Shown: piece by piece, positions 1 to 7,630 of the stretch
How the letters are laid out: each line of letters starts with the position of its first letter
How positions within the stretch are numbered: position 1 is the stretch's first letter
Assembly: GCA_021157505.1 (NCBI GenBank)
Contig: JAGGWI010000190.1
Location: 1-19,827, forward strand
Origin: Desulfuromusa sp.
GTDB lineage: Bacteria > Desulfobacterota > Desulfuromonadia > Desulfuromonadales > Geopsychrobacteraceae
Direction: 5' to 3'
Length of the DNA stretch: 19,827 nt
The notes under the pieces: model-generated
Told to the model about the DNA's origin: nothing
The model's input: only the letters and a program-made list of their open reading frames with translations
Databases searched by the model: none
Translations under genes and position numbers: made by a program

Positions 1-968
1 ACGTCAAGCAGTGACTCGCCCCCCTTGGCAATCATCACCGGATCAACAACAGCCAGCAGCGAGCGTTCTTCGATGACTCTGGCGACGCGTGAGACGATTC
101 CACCCCAGCTGAGCATCCCGGTTTTAATGGTGTCAGCACCAATATCATCAAGAACTGTATCAATTTGCTTGAGGACAAAATCGGAATTGACCACGTAAGT
201 TTCGGCAACTCCAAGAGTGTTCTGAGCGGTGAGTGCAGTCAGAACACTGCTGGCGTAACTACCGAGCAGGGTAATCGTCTTGATATCAGCCTGAATACCA
301 GCACCACCACTGGAGTCTGATCCGGCAATCGTCAATACTTTTCCGTTGGGGACGGGGTTATTCCGGTTGAATAATAGCGCATATTCTTTGGCGGCACGGG
401 CGGGGTCGGCATCCGCCATAACCCCGGAAATGACGGCAATTGCATCAGCTCCAGCCTCCAATGCCTCAAATGCACCATCAGGAGTGATGCCGCCGATGGC
501 AACGACCGGGATACGAACTGCTTTGCGCACCTTGCTCAAGGTTTTAAGCCCGACCATGTTGGTATCTTCTTTACTGTCGGTTGGAAAAATACTGCCGATA
601 GCAATATAATCAGCACCATGTGCTTCAGCCTTAAGGGCTTCATCTACGCTATGGGTGGAAACCCCGATCAGTTTTTGATGACCAAGTATCTGCCGAGCTT
701 GAATAATGGACATATCTTCCTGTCCAAGATGAACCCCGTCAGCATCAATATCACGAGCCAGTTCAGGAAGGTCATTGATGATCAGCTGAGCTTCATACTC
801 GGAACAGAGGCTTTTGAGACTTTCCGCCATTGCTCGGCGCTCATCCGGGAGGATATCTTTGGCGCGGTACTGAACAGTCTTTGCTCCTCCCGTCAATGCT
901 GCTTTCACCTTTATCAGCAATTTTCCATCTTGATTGTTATCTGTGATGAGGTAAAGACCAGAAAGCAT
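1..968 (-). CDS. thiED: ThiE-ThiD fusion (thiamine phosphate synthase / HMP-P kinase), 3' truncated by window edge
   Basis: Translating the minus strand from the ATG at 968 gives 322 codons that run off the window start. Residues 1 to about 200 are a ThiE TIM barrel: it opens LYLITD, then VQYRAK, INDLPELARDIDADGVHLGQ (phosphate and pyrimidine binding), GVSTHS and VVAIGGI. From about residue 210 a ThiD ribokinase-like domain begins with TIAGSDSSGGAGIQADIKT and continues to VVDPVM. ThiE joins HMP-PP to thiazole phosphate; ThiD makes HMP-PP, so the fusion couples consecutive steps of cytoplasmic thiamine synthesis. The start is supported by AGGGAGA 6-8 bases upstream. The gene diverges from alr. 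I see no TPP riboswitch in the leader. The missing part should be the last third of ThiD. Symbol usage varies (thiE, thiDE). Confidence 0.93.
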   Translation of the reverse strand, partial: MLSGLYLITDNNQDGKLLIKVKAALTGGAKTVQYRAKDILPDERRAMAESLKSLCSEYEAQLIINDLPELARDIDADGVHLGQEDMSIIQARQILGHQKLIGVSTHSVDEALKAEAHGADYIAIGSIFPTDSKEDTNMVGLKTLSKVRKAVRIPVVAIGGITPDGAFEALEAGADAIAVISGVMADADPARAAKEYALLFNRNNPVPNGKVLTIAGSDSSGGAGIQADIKTITLLGSYASSVLTALTAQNTLGVAETYVVNSDFVLKQIDTVLDDIGADTIKTGMLSWGGIVSRVARVIEERSLLAVVDPVMIAKGGESLLD

Positions 969-1098
969 TGAAAATCTCCCTTTAATATTAAGGTGATAAA
1001 GATATTTCTGAGAATTTTAGAATGAAAATCACACAATTAGTTGAATCGTATCAAACATGAAACCTTGGTGTCAATTAATCTTTCAGTTTTACTGATAC

Positions 1099-1125
1099 TT
1101 TACAGAAGCTTTCCGGAGATATAAT
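1099..1125 (+). promoter_or_regulatory. Predicted sigma70 promoter for alr
   Basis: TTTACA at 1099-1104 and a perfect TATAAT at 1120-1125 are separated by 15 bases, which is short for sigma70 but has two good hexamers. It sits about 58 bases before the alr start. Downstream, ATGCTC (1130-1135) and GAGCAT (1148-1153) form a 6-bp inverted repeat followed by a T-run at 1153-1158, a possible weak hairpin in the leader. Read from sequence only. Confidence 0.45.
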
Positions 1126-1182
1126 TGCTATGCTCGAACAGATAATTGAGCATTTTTTAGAATCTTGGGAGAAAATTTAGTG

Positions 1183-2310
1183 ATGAACTATCCTTCCCGC
1201 CCGACCTGGGTTGACGTTGATTTGTCGGCATTAAACCATAATTTACAGCAGGCGATCAACTCATGTCCTGCTACGCAACGTGTTTTGGCGGTGGTTAAGG
1301 CCGATGCGTACGGGCACGGTGCCATCCCGGTTACCCGGGCTTTACAGTCTTTCGGGATTCATGATTTTGCTGTGGCAACTCTGGAAGAAGCGCTTGAATT
1401 ACGTCTTGCCGGGATCTCCGATAATTTGCTGGTTCTCGGTAGTTGTTTTCCCGGCCAGGAAGGTGCTTTTTTGCAGCACAACTTGATGCCGACATTGCTG
1501 GATATGGGGACTGCTCTACGACTCAATGCGGAGGCAGTAAGCCAGCACCGGCAGATCAAAGTGCATTTGAAAGTTGATAGTGGCATGGGTCGGGTTGGTT
1601 TTCTACCTGAGCAATTGAGAGAATTCTTGTCAAAGTTACACGAATTTGACGGACTGGTGATTGAGGGTTTCATGTCCCATCTGGCCTGCGCCGATAAGTT
1701 GAATTCCTCGGTGACGACAGATCAACAGGGACAATTTCGGATAATGTTGCAGATGGTACGTGAAGCCGGGATTGTGCCGCGTGAAATTCATCTCAATAAT
1801 AGTGCCGGATTAAGTGGCTGGGAGTGTCCGGAATGTACCATGTCGCGCCCTGGAATCATGCTTTATGGCGGTCTTCCCGGTGCCGATTTTTCCACTGTAT
1901 TAGATTTGCAGCCGGTCATGCATTTGCGCAGTTGTATTGCTCAGTTGCGTCAGCTACCCGCTGGAAGTGGTATTTCTTACGGCCACTGTTATCATGCCGC
2001 TGATGATATGCAAGTTGCAGTTCTGCCAATCGGCTATGCGGATGGTTACAATCGCCTCTTCAGCAATTGTGGTCAGGGGATTCTGCATCGGCAGAAAATC
2101 CCGGTTATCGGTCGGGTGTGCATGGACTGGATCATGCTCGATGTCAGCGCGGTTCCTGATGTTGCCGTGGGTGATTGCGTCACCTTGCTTGGTTCCGCAG
2201 ACGGGTTGTCGATTCTTGGAGATGATTGGGCGGAACAGTTGGATACCATCTCCTACGAAGTTTTCTGTCGCATTGGCAGTCGGGTTCCGCGGCGATATTT
2301 GAGCCTATAA
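1183..2310 (+). CDS. alr: Alanine racemase
   Basis: A 375-residue PLP-dependent racemase that makes D-alanine for peptidoglycan. The N-terminal barrel carries the PLP lysine in VVKADAYGHG (Lys39), and SYGHCY (Tyr266) matches the second catalytic base of the family; CMDWIMLD and GYADGYNR are also typical. Length is normal. I chose the ATG at 1183. The in-frame GTG immediately before it (1180) is equally possible and lies closer to the GGGAG ribosome site at about 1167-1171; a TTG further upstream overlaps that site and is unlikely. It stands alone between the divergent thi gene and purH, with 257 bases before purH. Confidence 0.96.
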   Translation: MNYPSRPTWVDVDLSALNHNLQQAINSCPATQRVLAVVKADAYGHGAIPVTRALQSFGIHDFAVATLEEALELRLAGISDNLLVLGSCFPGQEGAFLQHNLMPTLLDMGTALRLNAEAVSQHRQIKVHLKVDSGMGRVGFLPEQLREFLSKLHEFDGLVIEGFMSHLACADKLNSSVTTDQQGQFRIMLQMVREAGIVPREIHLNNSAGLSGWECPECTMSRPGIMLYGGLPGADFSTVLDLQPVMHLRSCIAQLRQLPAGSGISYGHCYHAADDMQVAVLPIGYADGYNRLFSNCGQGILHRQKIPVIGRVCMDWIMLDVSAVPDVAVGDCVTLLGSADGLSILGDDWAEQLDTISYEVFCRIGSRVPRRYLSL

Positions 2311-2567
2311 TGCTGTCCCCACAAAATAGATATAGCTGGTGAAGCCATCAATTCGAAGCGTTAAAAGCGGTTGTCAGCGGGGGGGAAATCATGTTAATAA
2401 ATCCCTCAATCTCTGGCTGATCAGGCTGGCTTAAAAACACTCTTTACCCCCCATATATAATATCGTACCAACAGACATATTTATGAATTTTAGCAGTACC
2501 GCAAGGTCACTGTTTAACCGTTTTTTTACCCCATTGATTTTATTGATTATTTTTGAAAGGAAATCTC
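2311..2567 (+). promoter_or_regulatory. alr-purH intergenic region with possible purH leader or promoter
   Basis: No gene is seen here. GGGGGGGAAA (2379-2388) can pair with TTTACCCCCC (2443-2452), and the enclosed segment holds the perfect palindrome CTGATCAG (2417-2424). A TATAAT lies at 2456-2461 but lacks a convincing -35 box. The region does not show the conserved bases of a purine riboswitch or of the ZTP (pfl) riboswitch that often precedes purH. Whether it is a promoter, an operator or a structured leader is open. Confidence 0.3.
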
Positions 2568-4133
2568 ATGGCTACTATCAAACGTGCATTGATTTCAGTC
2601 TCTGACAAAACCGGAGTGCTCGACCTGGCTCGTGAGTTAAACGGTTTTGGAGTTGAATTGTTATCAACGGGTGGAACTGCAAAAATGATTCGCGATGCCG
2701 GGATTCCGGTGATGGATGTTGCTGATTATACCGGTTTTCCCGAGATGATGGATGGTCGGGTCAAAACTCTGCATCCTAAGGTTCATGGCGCACTGCTCGG
2801 GTTGCGTGATAATCCTGAGCATGTTGATGCGATGACGAAGCACGATATTGAGCCGATCGATATGGTGGTCGTGAATCTCTATCCTTTTGAGGCGACGGTA
2901 GCTAACGAGGGTTGCAGCTTAGAAGACGCCATTGAGAATATTGATATTGGTGGGCCGACGATGCTGCGGAGTGCCGCAAAAAATAATAAATTTGTCACTG
3001 TGGTGATTGATCCGGTCGATTATGGAACAGTTATCACCGAAATGAAGCAGAATAGCGGTGAAGTTTCGGCCGCGACCAATTTTCAGCTGGCGGTGAAGGT
3101 TTATCAACAGACGGCTGCTTATGATGGTGCAATTTCCAACTGGCTTGGAAAGAAAACCAGCGCGGATGCCGCAGATTTTGCCCCGACCCTGACCCTCCAA
3201 TTTCAGAAAGCCCAGGGGATGCGTTACGGTGAAAATCCGCATCAGCAAGCGGCATTTTATGTCGAAAAAAATATTGCCGAAGCTTCAATTGCAACAGCAC
3301 GACAACTGCAGGGTAAGGCTCTCTCCTATAACAATATTGGCGATACCGATGCCGCTCTTGAGTGCATCAAACAATTCAGCGAAGCACCGGCCTGTGTCAT
3401 TGTCAAACATGCTAATCCCTGTGGTGTGGCTACGGGGACCACTCTGCTGGACGCTTATCAACGGGCTTTTTCTACCGATCCAGAATCCTCTTTTGGCGGG
3501 ATCATCGCTTTTAATCGGGAGCTTGATGTTGAAACAGCGCAGGCGATTGTTGATCAGCAATTTGTTGAGGTTATTATTGCGCCAAGCGTTGCTACAGGTG
3601 TCCCTGAAATTATCGCTAAAAAGAAGAATGTGCGTTTACTCGAATGTGGTGAGTGGCCGGCTGAAAATGTCCAGAGACTTGATTACAAACGGGTGAATGG
3701 TGGTTTGCTGGTGCAGGAGGCCGATCTGCTGTTGTTTGATGATTTAAAAGTTGTCACTAAACGGGCACCGACCGATAAGGAACGTCAGGACCTTGATTTT
3801 GCCTGGCGGGTTGCAAAATTTGTCAAGTCAAACGCCATTGTCTATTGCAAGGACGGAATGACGATAGGCGTTGGTGCCGGACAGATGAGCCGGATCAATT
3901 CAGCTAGAATTGCTGCGATCAAGGCCGACCATGCGGGGTTGGATGTCAAGGGGGCAGCCATGGCCTCTGATGCATTCTTTCCTTTCCGTGACGGGATCGA
4001 TAACGCCGCTGCTGTTGGTGTCACTGCTGTTATTCAGCCGGGCGGATCGATTCGTGATGAAGAGGTGATTGCTGCGGCAGATGAGGCGGGGATGACCATG
4101 GTCTTTACCGGAATGCGCCATTTTCGACACTGA
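2568..4133 (+). CDS. purH: Bifunctional AICAR transformylase / IMP cyclohydrolase PurH
   Basis: A 521-residue enzyme for the last two steps of IMP synthesis: formylation of AICAR with 10-formyl-THF, then ring closure. The N-terminal cyclohydrolase domain (about 1-150, MGS-like fold) shows SVSDKTG, LLSTGGTAK and GRVKTLHPKVHG. The C-terminal transformylase domain (about 195-521) shows MRYGENPHQ and the catalytic KHANPCG (Lys280, His281). The ATG at 2568 is preceded by GAAAGGAAA with good spacing and gives the family-typical MATIKRALIS; an in-frame TTG five codons upstream overlaps that site. It precedes purD, from which it is separated by a REP-like doublet. Confidence 0.97.
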   Translation: MATIKRALISVSDKTGVLDLARELNGFGVELLSTGGTAKMIRDAGIPVMDVADYTGFPEMMDGRVKTLHPKVHGALLGLRDNPEHVDAMTKHDIEPIDMVVVNLYPFEATVANEGCSLEDAIENIDIGGPTMLRSAAKNNKFVTVVIDPVDYGTVITEMKQNSGEVSAATNFQLAVKVYQQTAAYDGAISNWLGKKTSADAADFAPTLTLQFQKAQGMRYGENPHQQAAFYVEKNIAEASIATARQLQGKALSYNNIGDTDAALECIKQFSEAPACVIVKHANPCGVATGTTLLDAYQRAFSTDPESSFGGIIAFNRELDVETAQAIVDQQFVEVIIAPSVATGVPEIIAKKKNVRLLECGEWPAENVQRLDYKRVNGGLLVQEADLLLFDDLKVVTKRAPTDKERQDLDFAWRVAKFVKSNAIVYCKDGMTIGVGAGQMSRINSARIAAIKADHAGLDVKGAAMASDAFFPFRDGIDNAAAVGVTAVIQPGGSIRDEEVIAAADEAGMTMVFTGMRHFRH

Positions 4134-4137
4134 TGAT

Positions 4138-4207
4138 GTAGGGGCGGGGTTTCCCCGCCCGTGTTCAGGGGATTCGGAAAAGCAGGGCGGGAAAACCCCG
4201 CCCCTAC
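4138..4207. repeat. REP-like G/C-rich inverted doublet between purH and purD
   Basis: Two 23-base arms, 4138-4160 and 4185-4207, are reverse complements with a single mismatch, separated by 24 bases. Each arm is itself a hairpin (GGGGCGGGG, TTT, CCCCGCCC on the left). The unit begins GTAGGGGCGGGG, a pattern I know from REP/MITE-like intergenic repeats in many bacteria. It starts 5 bases after the purH stop and ends 23 bases before the purD start. It may stabilise or attenuate the pur mRNA; there is no T-run, so it is not a standard terminator. Confidence 0.85.
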
Positions 4208-4230
4208 GATATTGAAAAAGGGAATTATAG

Positions 4231-5502
4231 ATGAAAATTCTGGTTATCGGTGGTGGTGGTCGCGAGCACACTCTGGTGTGGAAAATATCTCAATCACCCT
4301 TGGTGGATAAAATCTATTGTGCGCCGGGAAATCCCGGAATTGCCGAACTGGCTGAGTGTGTTCATATCGGTGCCGAAGAAATTGACGCACTGCTCGATTT
4401 CGCTAAAGCAGAACAGGTTGATCTGACAGTGGTTGGCCCAGAAGTGCCGTTGACCATGGGGATTGTCGATATCTTTCAGGCCGCCGGGTTGGAAATATTC
4501 GGACCTGATAAGGCAGCGGCACAGATAGAAGGAAGTAAAAAGTTTTCTAAAGATCTGATGGCTCGCTACAACATCCCGACGGCAGCTTATCAAAGCTTTT
4601 CTGATCATGCTCAGGCGGTTGCTTATATCCGTGAACAGGGTGCACCAATTGTTGTCAAGGCGGATGGTTTGGCGGCGGGGAAGGGTGTTATCGTTGCCAT
4701 GACCGAAGATCAGGCGATTGCTGCTGTTGATGATATTATGCTCAATCAGGTTTTCGGTGACGCCGGTGCCAGTGTTGTCATTGAAGAATTTATGGATGGT
4801 GAAGAGGCATCTTTTTTTGCTTTTACCGATGGCAAGAATATATTGCCACTCGCTTCATCCCAGGATCATAAACGGCTCAACGATAATGATGAAGGGCCCA
4901 ATACCGGCGGGATGGGGGCATATTCTCCCGCTCCGGTGGTGACCGATGAACTCTATCAAGTTATTGTTGATACCGTTGTGAAGCCGACGATTGACGGAAT
5001 GGCTGAAGATGGTTGCCCTTACAGCGGTATTCTCTATGTCGGGCTGATGATTAAGGATGGCAACCCCCGCGTAGTCGAATACAATGCCCGTTTCGGTGAT
5101 CCTGAGGCACAGCCACTATTGATGCGGATGAAATCAGATATCGTTCCGGTGTTGCAAGCCTGTGCGCGTGGAGATTTGCAGCAGGACTCTATAGATTGGT
5201 ACGATAAAGCGGCTGTTTGTGTGGTGCTGGCCAGCGGTGGCTATCCCGCAGCTTATGAAAAAGGATTGCCGATCAGTGGTCTTGATGCGGCTGCTGAAAT
5301 AGAAGATGTGATGGTTTTTCACGCGGGAACAACTTTGAAAGATGGCAGGATTGTTAATCAAGGTGGTCGGGTACTTGGGGTGACCGGACTGGGAGATACC
5401 GTCAGAGATGCAATCGATAAAGCTTATGCCGGAGTCAAAGTGATCCATTGGGATAAAGTCCATTATCGACATGATATTGGTGCCAGAGCTTTGAACAGGT
5501 GA
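4231..5502 (+). CDS. purD: Phosphoribosylamine-glycine ligase (GAR synthetase) PurD
   Basis: A 423-residue ATP-grasp ligase that joins glycine to phosphoribosylamine, step two of purine synthesis. The N-terminal Rossmann-like domain begins MKILVIGGGGREH. The ATP-grasp core has VVKADGLAAGKGV, SQDHKRLNDNDEGPNTGGMG and EYNARFGDPE, the nucleotide and metal ligands, followed by the small C-terminal domain. Length is normal. The start is supported by AAAGGGA about 8 bases upstream. Its stop codon overlaps the left end of the long palindrome at 5501-5626, which separates it from purE. Confidence 0.97.
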   Translation: MKILVIGGGGREHTLVWKISQSPLVDKIYCAPGNPGIAELAECVHIGAEEIDALLDFAKAEQVDLTVVGPEVPLTMGIVDIFQAAGLEIFGPDKAAAQIEGSKKFSKDLMARYNIPTAAYQSFSDHAQAVAYIREQGAPIVVKADGLAAGKGVIVAMTEDQAIAAVDDIMLNQVFGDAGASVVIEEFMDGEEASFFAFTDGKNILPLASSQDHKRLNDNDEGPNTGGMGAYSPAPVVTDELYQVIVDTVVKPTIDGMAEDGCPYSGILYVGLMIKDGNPRVVEYNARFGDPEAQPLLMRMKSDIVPVLQACARGDLQQDSIDWYDKAAVCVVLASGGYPAAYEKGLPISGLDAAAEIEDVMVFHAGTTLKDGRIVNQGGRVLGVTGLGDTVRDAIDKAYAGVKVIHWDKVHYRHDIGARALNR

Positions 5503-5626
5503 TGGCGTTGCAAAAAGTCCGCCCTGCTGCGTTACGGCATTTTTTCAGGATCTCGACATACTGATGTATGTCTTCGCCCCTGAAAAAATACCAAGCCTTG
5601 CAGGACGAAATTTTTGCTTAGCCATC
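5501..5626. repeat. Long imperfect palindrome 1 (purD-purE)
   Basis: A 126-base imperfect palindrome. The outer ends are GATGGC (5501-5506) and GCCATC (5621-5626); the apex is GACATAC (5555-5561), TGAT, GTATGTC (5566-5572), exactly at the midpoint. Intermediate blocks also pair, such as GCATTTTTTCAGG on the left with CCTGAAAAAATACC on the right. The left end overlaps the purD stop codon. It resembles the elements at 7462, 12659 and 17324 in architecture but not in primary sequence. There is no transposase nearby. Confidence 0.85.
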
Positions 5627-5678
5627 GTATCTGTCGCATCAATTTTTATAAGACCATTAAATAAGGAGATACAGAAAA

Positions 5679-6203
5679 ATGAGTGATAAAAAGCCGGTTG
5701 TCGGGATTTTGATGGGGAGCGACAGTGACTACGATATCATGGTCGAAGCGGCCAAAATATTGAAGCAGTTTGAGATCCCTTTTGAGATGATTGTTTCCAG
5801 TGCTCACCGCACTCCAGAGCGGACTATGCAGTATGTTCGGGGGGCTCGTGATAAAGGGCTCAAGGTGTTGATTGCCGGGGCTGGTGCGGCAGCGCATTTG
5901 GCCGGAGTCGTGGCAGCAGAAACTGTGCTGCCGGTGATTGCTGTGCCGATTGATGCAACCTCCATGCGCGGTCTTGATGCGTTATTGGCTATGGTGCAGA
6001 TGCCCGCCGGAATTCCCGTTGCAACTATGGCGATCGGCTTGGCCGGATCTCGCAACGCCGGTATTTTTGCAGCACGGATGCTGGCAACGGTAGATCCTGA
6101 ACTGGAGAAAAAACTGTTGCAATTCAAGCAGGATATGGCAGCGGGAGTGATCAAGAAATCAGACTTGGTCCAGGAAAAAATGGCAGCTGACGGACTGATT
6201 TAG
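5679..6203 (+). CDS. purE: N5-carboxyaminoimidazole ribonucleotide mutase PurE
   Basis: A 174-residue class I PurE that converts N5-CAIR to CAIR in purine synthesis. MGSDSDYDIM and SSAHRTPE near the N-terminus bind substrate phosphate and carry the catalytic His; GAGAAAHLAG and MPAGIPVATMAIG complete the site. Length fits class I. The start follows AAGGAG at 5663-5668 with 10-base spacing. Class I PurE normally needs PurK to supply N5-CAIR; no purK is in this window, so it must lie elsewhere or the enzyme works with CO2 directly. It is followed by an independent cytochrome promoter. Confidence 0.96.
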   Translation: MSDKKPVVGILMGSDSDYDIMVEAAKILKQFEIPFEMIVSSAHRTPERTMQYVRGARDKGLKVLIAGAGAAAHLAGVVAAETVLPVIAVPIDATSMRGLDALLAMVQMPAGIPVATMAIGLAGSRNAGIFAARMLATVDPELEKKLLQFKQDMAAGVIKKSDLVQEKMAADGLI

Positions 6204-6213
6204 TCAACAATGA

Positions 6214-6225
6214 ATTGTATACAAT
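6214..6225. promoter_or_regulatory. Perfect palindrome, candidate operator upstream of cytochrome gene
   Basis: ATTGTATACAAT is a perfect 12-base palindrome. Its centre is about 20 bases upstream of the -35 box of the cytochrome promoter, a position that suits a transcription factor site. The core resembles operators of some GntR-family regulators, but no particular regulator can be assigned. Confidence 0.4.
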
Positions 6226-6238
6226 ATACAGTTTTCGG

Positions 6239-6266
6239 TTGACAGTTGCGTCCTTTTTGATTTAAT
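6239..6266 (+). promoter_or_regulatory. Sigma70 promoter for the cytochrome gene
   Basis: A perfect TTGACA (6239-6244) and TTTAAT (6261-6266, five of six consensus bases) are spaced by 16. The predicted start leaves a leader of about 40 bases with AGGGAGGAA just before the ATG at 6313. Confidence 0.65.
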
Positions 6267-6312
6267 TTGGCTCCGGTTGCCAACCATTAATTTTATAGGG
6301 AGGAATTACAGA

Positions 6313-6642
6313 ATGAAGAGATTACTCGTACTGCTGATTGTTGCTGCTTTTGTTTGCACAGCATTTGTTGCTGTTGCTCAAGATAAAGGACCTGCTTCGA
6401 TCAAGATGGACAAAGCAAAAACTGGTGTTGTTACTTTTGATCATGCAAAACATCAAGCTGATGTGCCTGATTGTAAAACCTGTCACCATACCGGCGGTTT
6501 TGAAAAATGTGACAGTTGTCACGGTGCTAAAGATGATGGCAAGAAGATCAAGTATAAGAGCGCTATGCACAACAACTGCAAGGGCTGCCACAAATCAATG
6601 AAAAAAGGTCCTACCAAGTGTAAAGAGTGTCACGTTAAATAA
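6313..6642 (+). CDS. Small periplasmic tetrahaem c-type cytochrome (c3/c7 family)
   Basis: A 109-residue secreted cytochrome. Residues 1-22 are a Sec signal peptide (MKRLLVLLIV then AFVAVA). Four CxxCH haem sites are visible: CKTCH (54-58), CDSCH (66-70), CKGCH (89-93) and CKECH (103-107). His44, His47, His59 and His86 supply exactly four candidate distal ligands, so all haems could be bis-His. The fold order FDHAKH, CKTCHH and the tail KKGPTKCKECH recall the trihaem PpcA of Geobacter, but the extra CDSCH restores a tetrahaem cytochrome c3 arrangement. The likely role is periplasmic electron shuttling in anaerobic respiration. The ATG at 6313 has an excellent AGGGAGGAA. It has its own promoter and terminator, so it is monocistronic. 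Confidence 0.9.
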   Translation: MKRLLVLLIVAAFVCTAFVAVAQDKGPASIKMDKAKTGVVTFDHAKHQADVPDCKTCHHTGGFEKCDSCHGAKDDGKKIKYKSAMHNNCKGCHKSMKKGPTKCKECHVK

Positions 6643-6670
6643 TTTGTTTTACACTTAAATGTTTTATTGA

Positions 6671-6708
6671 AATGCCGGCCTGATATTATTCAGTCCGGCA
6701 TTTTTTTA
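6671..6708 (+). terminator. Rho-independent terminator after cytochrome gene
   Basis: ATGCCGG and CCGGCAT pair, extended past one mismatch by CTGA with TCAG, with a short A/T loop, followed by seven T at 6701-6707. It lies 30 bases after the cytochrome stop. Confidence 0.85.
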
Positions 6709-6720
6709 TGGGCTGGTGAA

Positions 6721-7458
6721 ATGAAAGAAACCCTGGATACCCTGACAATCGGCAAGATACAGCTACTGCAGGGGGAAAGCGGTTACCGTTATTCTCTTGA
6801 CCCGATTCTTTTGAGCCGCTTTGTTAATATCAAGAGGAGTGTAAGGGTCATTGATCTGGGCTCTGGTTGTGGCATTTTACCATTATTATTGGCCAGATTA
6901 AGTGATGTGAAAGAATTGATTGGTATCGAGATTCAATCTGGACTGGCGGAACGATCCCGGCGGAATGTCAAACTCAATGCCCTGCAGGACCGGGTGCAGA
7001 TTCTTCAGGGTGATATTTGTGATATCCGCAACCTTCTTCCGGTCAACTGTGCAGATCTGGTTGTCAGCAATCCCCCCTATCGTCGTCGTGATTCTGGACG
7101 AATTGCTCCGGATGAAGAGCGTGCTATTGCCCGGCATGAGTTGGCAGGGCAATTGTCAGATTTTGTGGCTGCCGGGAGCTGGTTGTTAAAAAATGGTGGT
7201 TGTTTTGCGGTGATCTATCTGGCGGAGAGATTACCTGAATTGATGGCGGCGATGGTTGCTGCCAGGATTGAACCAAAGCGGCTGCGGATGGTCCATCCTC
7301 GCCAGGGGGTTGCAGCAAAAATGGTCTTGTTGGAGGGGCTCAAGGGTGGAAGGCCAGGGTTGCAGGTTGAAAGACCACTGTATATTTACAGTGGTCATGA
7401 GGCAGGTCGAGACTATACGGAAGAAGTGCTGCAAATGTATGGGGACCTTCCGGTCTAG
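6721..7458 (+). CDS. TrmN6-type tRNA1(Val) adenine-N6 methyltransferase
   Basis: A 245-residue SAM-dependent methyltransferase. VIDLGSGCGILPLLLA (about 43-58) is the SAM-binding motif I, GIEIQ follows as the acidic motif, and SNPPY (116-120) is the N6-adenine catalytic motif. LDPILLSRF near the N-terminus is typical of the YfiC/TrmN6 group (COG4123), which in E. coli methylates A37 of tRNA1(Val). The substrate here is inferred by family. The ATG at 6721 is the credible start; the longer reading frame upstream runs through the cytochrome terminator. Only 13 bases separate the terminator T-run from the start and the ribosome site is weak, so expression may depend on read-through. Confidence 0.85.
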   Translation: MKETLDTLTIGKIQLLQGESGYRYSLDPILLSRFVNIKRSVRVIDLGSGCGILPLLLARLSDVKELIGIEIQSGLAERSRRNVKLNALQDRVQILQGDICDIRNLLPVNCADLVVSNPPYRRRDSGRIAPDEERAIARHELAGQLSDFVAAGSWLLKNGGCFAVIYLAERLPELMAAMVAARIEPKRLRMVHPRQGVAAKMVLLEGLKGGRPGLQVERPLYIYSGHEAGRDYTEEVLQMYGDLPV

Positions 7459-7461
7459 GTC

Positions 7462-7630
7462 CTAGGAGTCTGTCGGACTATCCCTGAGCCGACTGCAAAT
7501 CCGGTTGTTTGGCCCATATTTCGACTCCTTTTTTCCCCATAGCTATGGCTATGAGCCTGCAAACGTGTCAAAATCTGTTCTCAAACCTCCGAATTTTCGC
7601 TTCGCCCCGCATAGTCCGATAGACTCCTAG
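7462..7630. repeat. Long imperfect palindrome 2 (between convergent genes)
   Basis: A 169-base imperfect palindrome. CTAGGAGTCTGTCGGACTAT at the left pairs with the right end at 19 of 20 positions. The apex is CATAGC (7538-7543), TATG, GCTATG (7548-7553), at the midpoint. Inner arms pair less well, about two-thirds by eye. It fills the whole space between the trmN6 stop and the stop codon of the DciA-like gene, which lies inside its right end, so it could act as a two-way transcription stop. There is no clear T-run. Confidence 0.85.

Noticed and set aside
346..971. Two plus-strand open frames opposite the thi gene
   Set aside because: They are antisense to a minus-strand frame that encodes clear ThiE and ThiD motifs; no ribosome site or family pattern supports them.
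1130..1158. Hairpin plus T-run before alr as a terminator or attenuator
   Set aside because: The stem is only 6 bp with a 12-base loop; too weak to call, so it is mentioned only with the promoter.
969..1164. Possible TPP riboswitch ahead of the thiE-thiD fusion
   Set aside because: The leader is A/T-rich and I could not find the conserved TPP riboswitch core on the minus strand.
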